6,357 bases of DNA from Pedobacter sp. (GTDB taxonomy: Bacteria > Bacteroidota > Bacteroidia > Sphingobacteriales > Sphingobacteriaceae): contig SEDG01000287.1 in the NCBI GenBank assembly GCA_004295885.1, positions 1 to 6,357 of the forward strand. Direction: 5' to 3'. Of the stretch, positions 5,339-6,357 are shown one piece after another; position 1 is the stretch's first letter, and each line of letters starts with the position of its first letter. A model generated the notes under the pieces. The model was not told where the DNA came from and did not search any database. It was given only the letters and a program-made list of their open reading frames with translations. A program made the position numbers and the translations under genes.

Positions 5339-6352
5339 ATGGGAAAGAAGGGAGTTTTATTAGTTAATTTAGGTACGCCAGATAGTCCAGAAGTGCCGTC
5401 AGTTCGTAAATATCTTGATCAGTTTTTAATGGATGAAAGGGTAATTGATATCCCTAAATTTAATCGAACTTTATTGGTAAAGGGCATTATTGTTCCTTTT
5501 AGAAGTCCTAAAACATCAAAATTATATAAAAAAATTTGGAACGAAAACGGTTCTCCACTATTACATTATAGTAAAATTCAAGCTAAATTATTGCAAGAAA
5601 AACTAGGTGATGAGTACCACGTAGAGCTAGCCATGCGTTACCAAAGCCCATCAATAGAAAGTGCCTTGGCTAATCTGAAAGCTGGCTTGGTAGAAAGTAT
5701 TAAGGTTATTCCAATGTTTCCACAATATGCATCTGCAAGTTCGGGCTCTGTTATGCAGTTGGTCATGGAATTGGTAAGTAAATGGCAAACTGTTCCGCCT
5801 ATATCTTTTATCAACTCTTTCCATGATAATAGACAAATGATTGAAGTTTTTGCCGAAAATGCAATGAAGCATCAACCAGAAACTTATGATCATGTATTGT
5901 TTAGTTTTCACGGCTTGCCTGAAAGACAATTACTTAAATGCGATCATACAGGAAGTTATTGTTTAAAAAAATCAAATTGTTGCGAGACATTTAATGATGC
6001 CAATAAGTTCTGTTATTCTGCACAAGGGCATGATACAGCTAGATTGTTGGCTAAAGAATTAGGTATCTCGAAAGAAAATTATACGGTTTGTTTTCAATCT
6101 CGTTTAGGGAAAGAACCTTGGGTACAACCTTATACAACAGATGTATTAAAGAAATTGGCAGCCGAAGGAAAAAAACGCTTATTAGTTTTTAGTCCAGCAT
6201 TTGTGGCAGATTGCCTGGAAACGTTGTACGAAATTACGGTAGAATACCACGAAGAATTTAAAACTTTGGGTGGAGAACATGTACAGTTAGTAGAAAGTTT
6301 AAATGACCATCCTAAGTTTATTGAGGCATTAGAAGAAATGGTTAAGTCTTAA
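5339..6352 (+). CDS. hemH: ferrochelatase, 337 aa
   Basis: Ferrochelatase inserts ferrous iron into protoporphyrin IX (or coproporphyrin III in the alternative pathway) at the end of heme synthesis. The N-terminus 'GVLLVNLGTPDSP' (5-17) is the family signature. 'PQYASASSGSV' (128-138), the catalytic histidine in 'FSFHGLPER' (H191), 'CFQSRLGKEPWVQPYT' (251-266) and 'FVADCLETLYEI' (288-299, with E294 as the likely active-site glutamate) are all present, and the length is normal for the family. Directly after the histidine motif is a cysteine-rich insert with C201, C208, C214, C215 and C225. A subset of bacterial ferrochelatases bind a [2Fe-2S] cluster through such an internal segment, so a cluster is plausible but unproven. 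The start overlaps no other gene and sits 2 bases after the receptor stop with no clear Shine-Dalgarno, which suggests translational coupling. The complete gene ends five bases before the window edge. Confidence 0.97.
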   Translation: MGKKGVLLVNLGTPDSPEVPSVRKYLDQFLMDERVIDIPKFNRTLLVKGIIVPFRSPKTSKLYKKIWNENGSPLLHYSKIQAKLLQEKLGDEYHVELAMRYQSPSIESALANLKAGLVESIKVIPMFPQYASASSGSVMQLVMELVSKWQTVPPISFINSFHDNRQMIEVFAENAMKHQPETYDHVLFSFHGLPERQLLKCDHTGSYCLKKSNCCETFNDANKFCYSAQGHDTARLLAKELGISKENYTVCFQSRLGKEPWVQPYTTDVLKKLAAEGKKRLLVFSPAFVADCLETLYEITVEYHEEFKTLGGEHVQLVESLNDHPKFIEALEEMVKS

Positions 6353-6357
6353 TTTCT

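Noticed and set aside
5651..5929. Open frame of 92 codons on the minus strand
   Set aside because: It is antisense to the conserved core of hemH and has no recognisable domain or start context.

Overview
The window looks like chromosomal DNA of a Bacteroidota bacterium, most plausibly the Sphingobacteriaceae/Pedobacter group. This is inferred from several signs: AT-rich genes with weak Shine-Dalgarno sites, promoter elements resembling the Bacteroidota TTTG / TAnnTTTG consensus, a TonB-dependent receptor with an N-terminal carboxypeptidase-like domain, a secreted GIN-domain (DUF2807) protein, and an IspH of the Bacteroidota type. Genus-level placement is a guess from protein resemblance.

Layout. 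Positions 1-820 (+) hold the 3' end of an uncharacterised gene with a calcium-binding-type DxNGDG motif, followed four bases later by a small conserved-type protein of unknown function. Positions 821-913 are a convergent intergenic gap with a terminator hairpin that fits the minus strand. Positions 914-1630 (-) encode a secreted DUF2807 protein with six evenly spaced GGSD repeats; its upstream region carries an ECF-sigma-like promoter and an imperfect inverted repeat. Divergently, 1765-2274 (+) encodes a PyrR-like phosphoribosyltransferase that ends at a 12-bp hairpin.

Positions 2405-6352 (+) look like one transcription unit: ispH, a TonB-dependent receptor, and hemH (ferrochelatase). The ispH gene is broken. 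Its first 57 codons and last ~120 codons are well preserved but lie in different frames, and roughly 100-110 codons between them are absent, including the second iron-sulfur cysteine. The receptor and hemH are separated by only 2 bases, which links an outer-membrane uptake protein to the last step of heme synthesis and suggests an iron or porphyrin-related substrate. The ferrochelatase has a five-cysteine insert right after its catalytic histidine, suggestive of an iron-sulfur cluster.

No mobile element, CRISPR array, tRNA or rRNA was seen. Most of the window is ordinary core/housekeeping DNA. I found no convincing new multi-gene system; the strongest anomaly is the internally deleted ispH.
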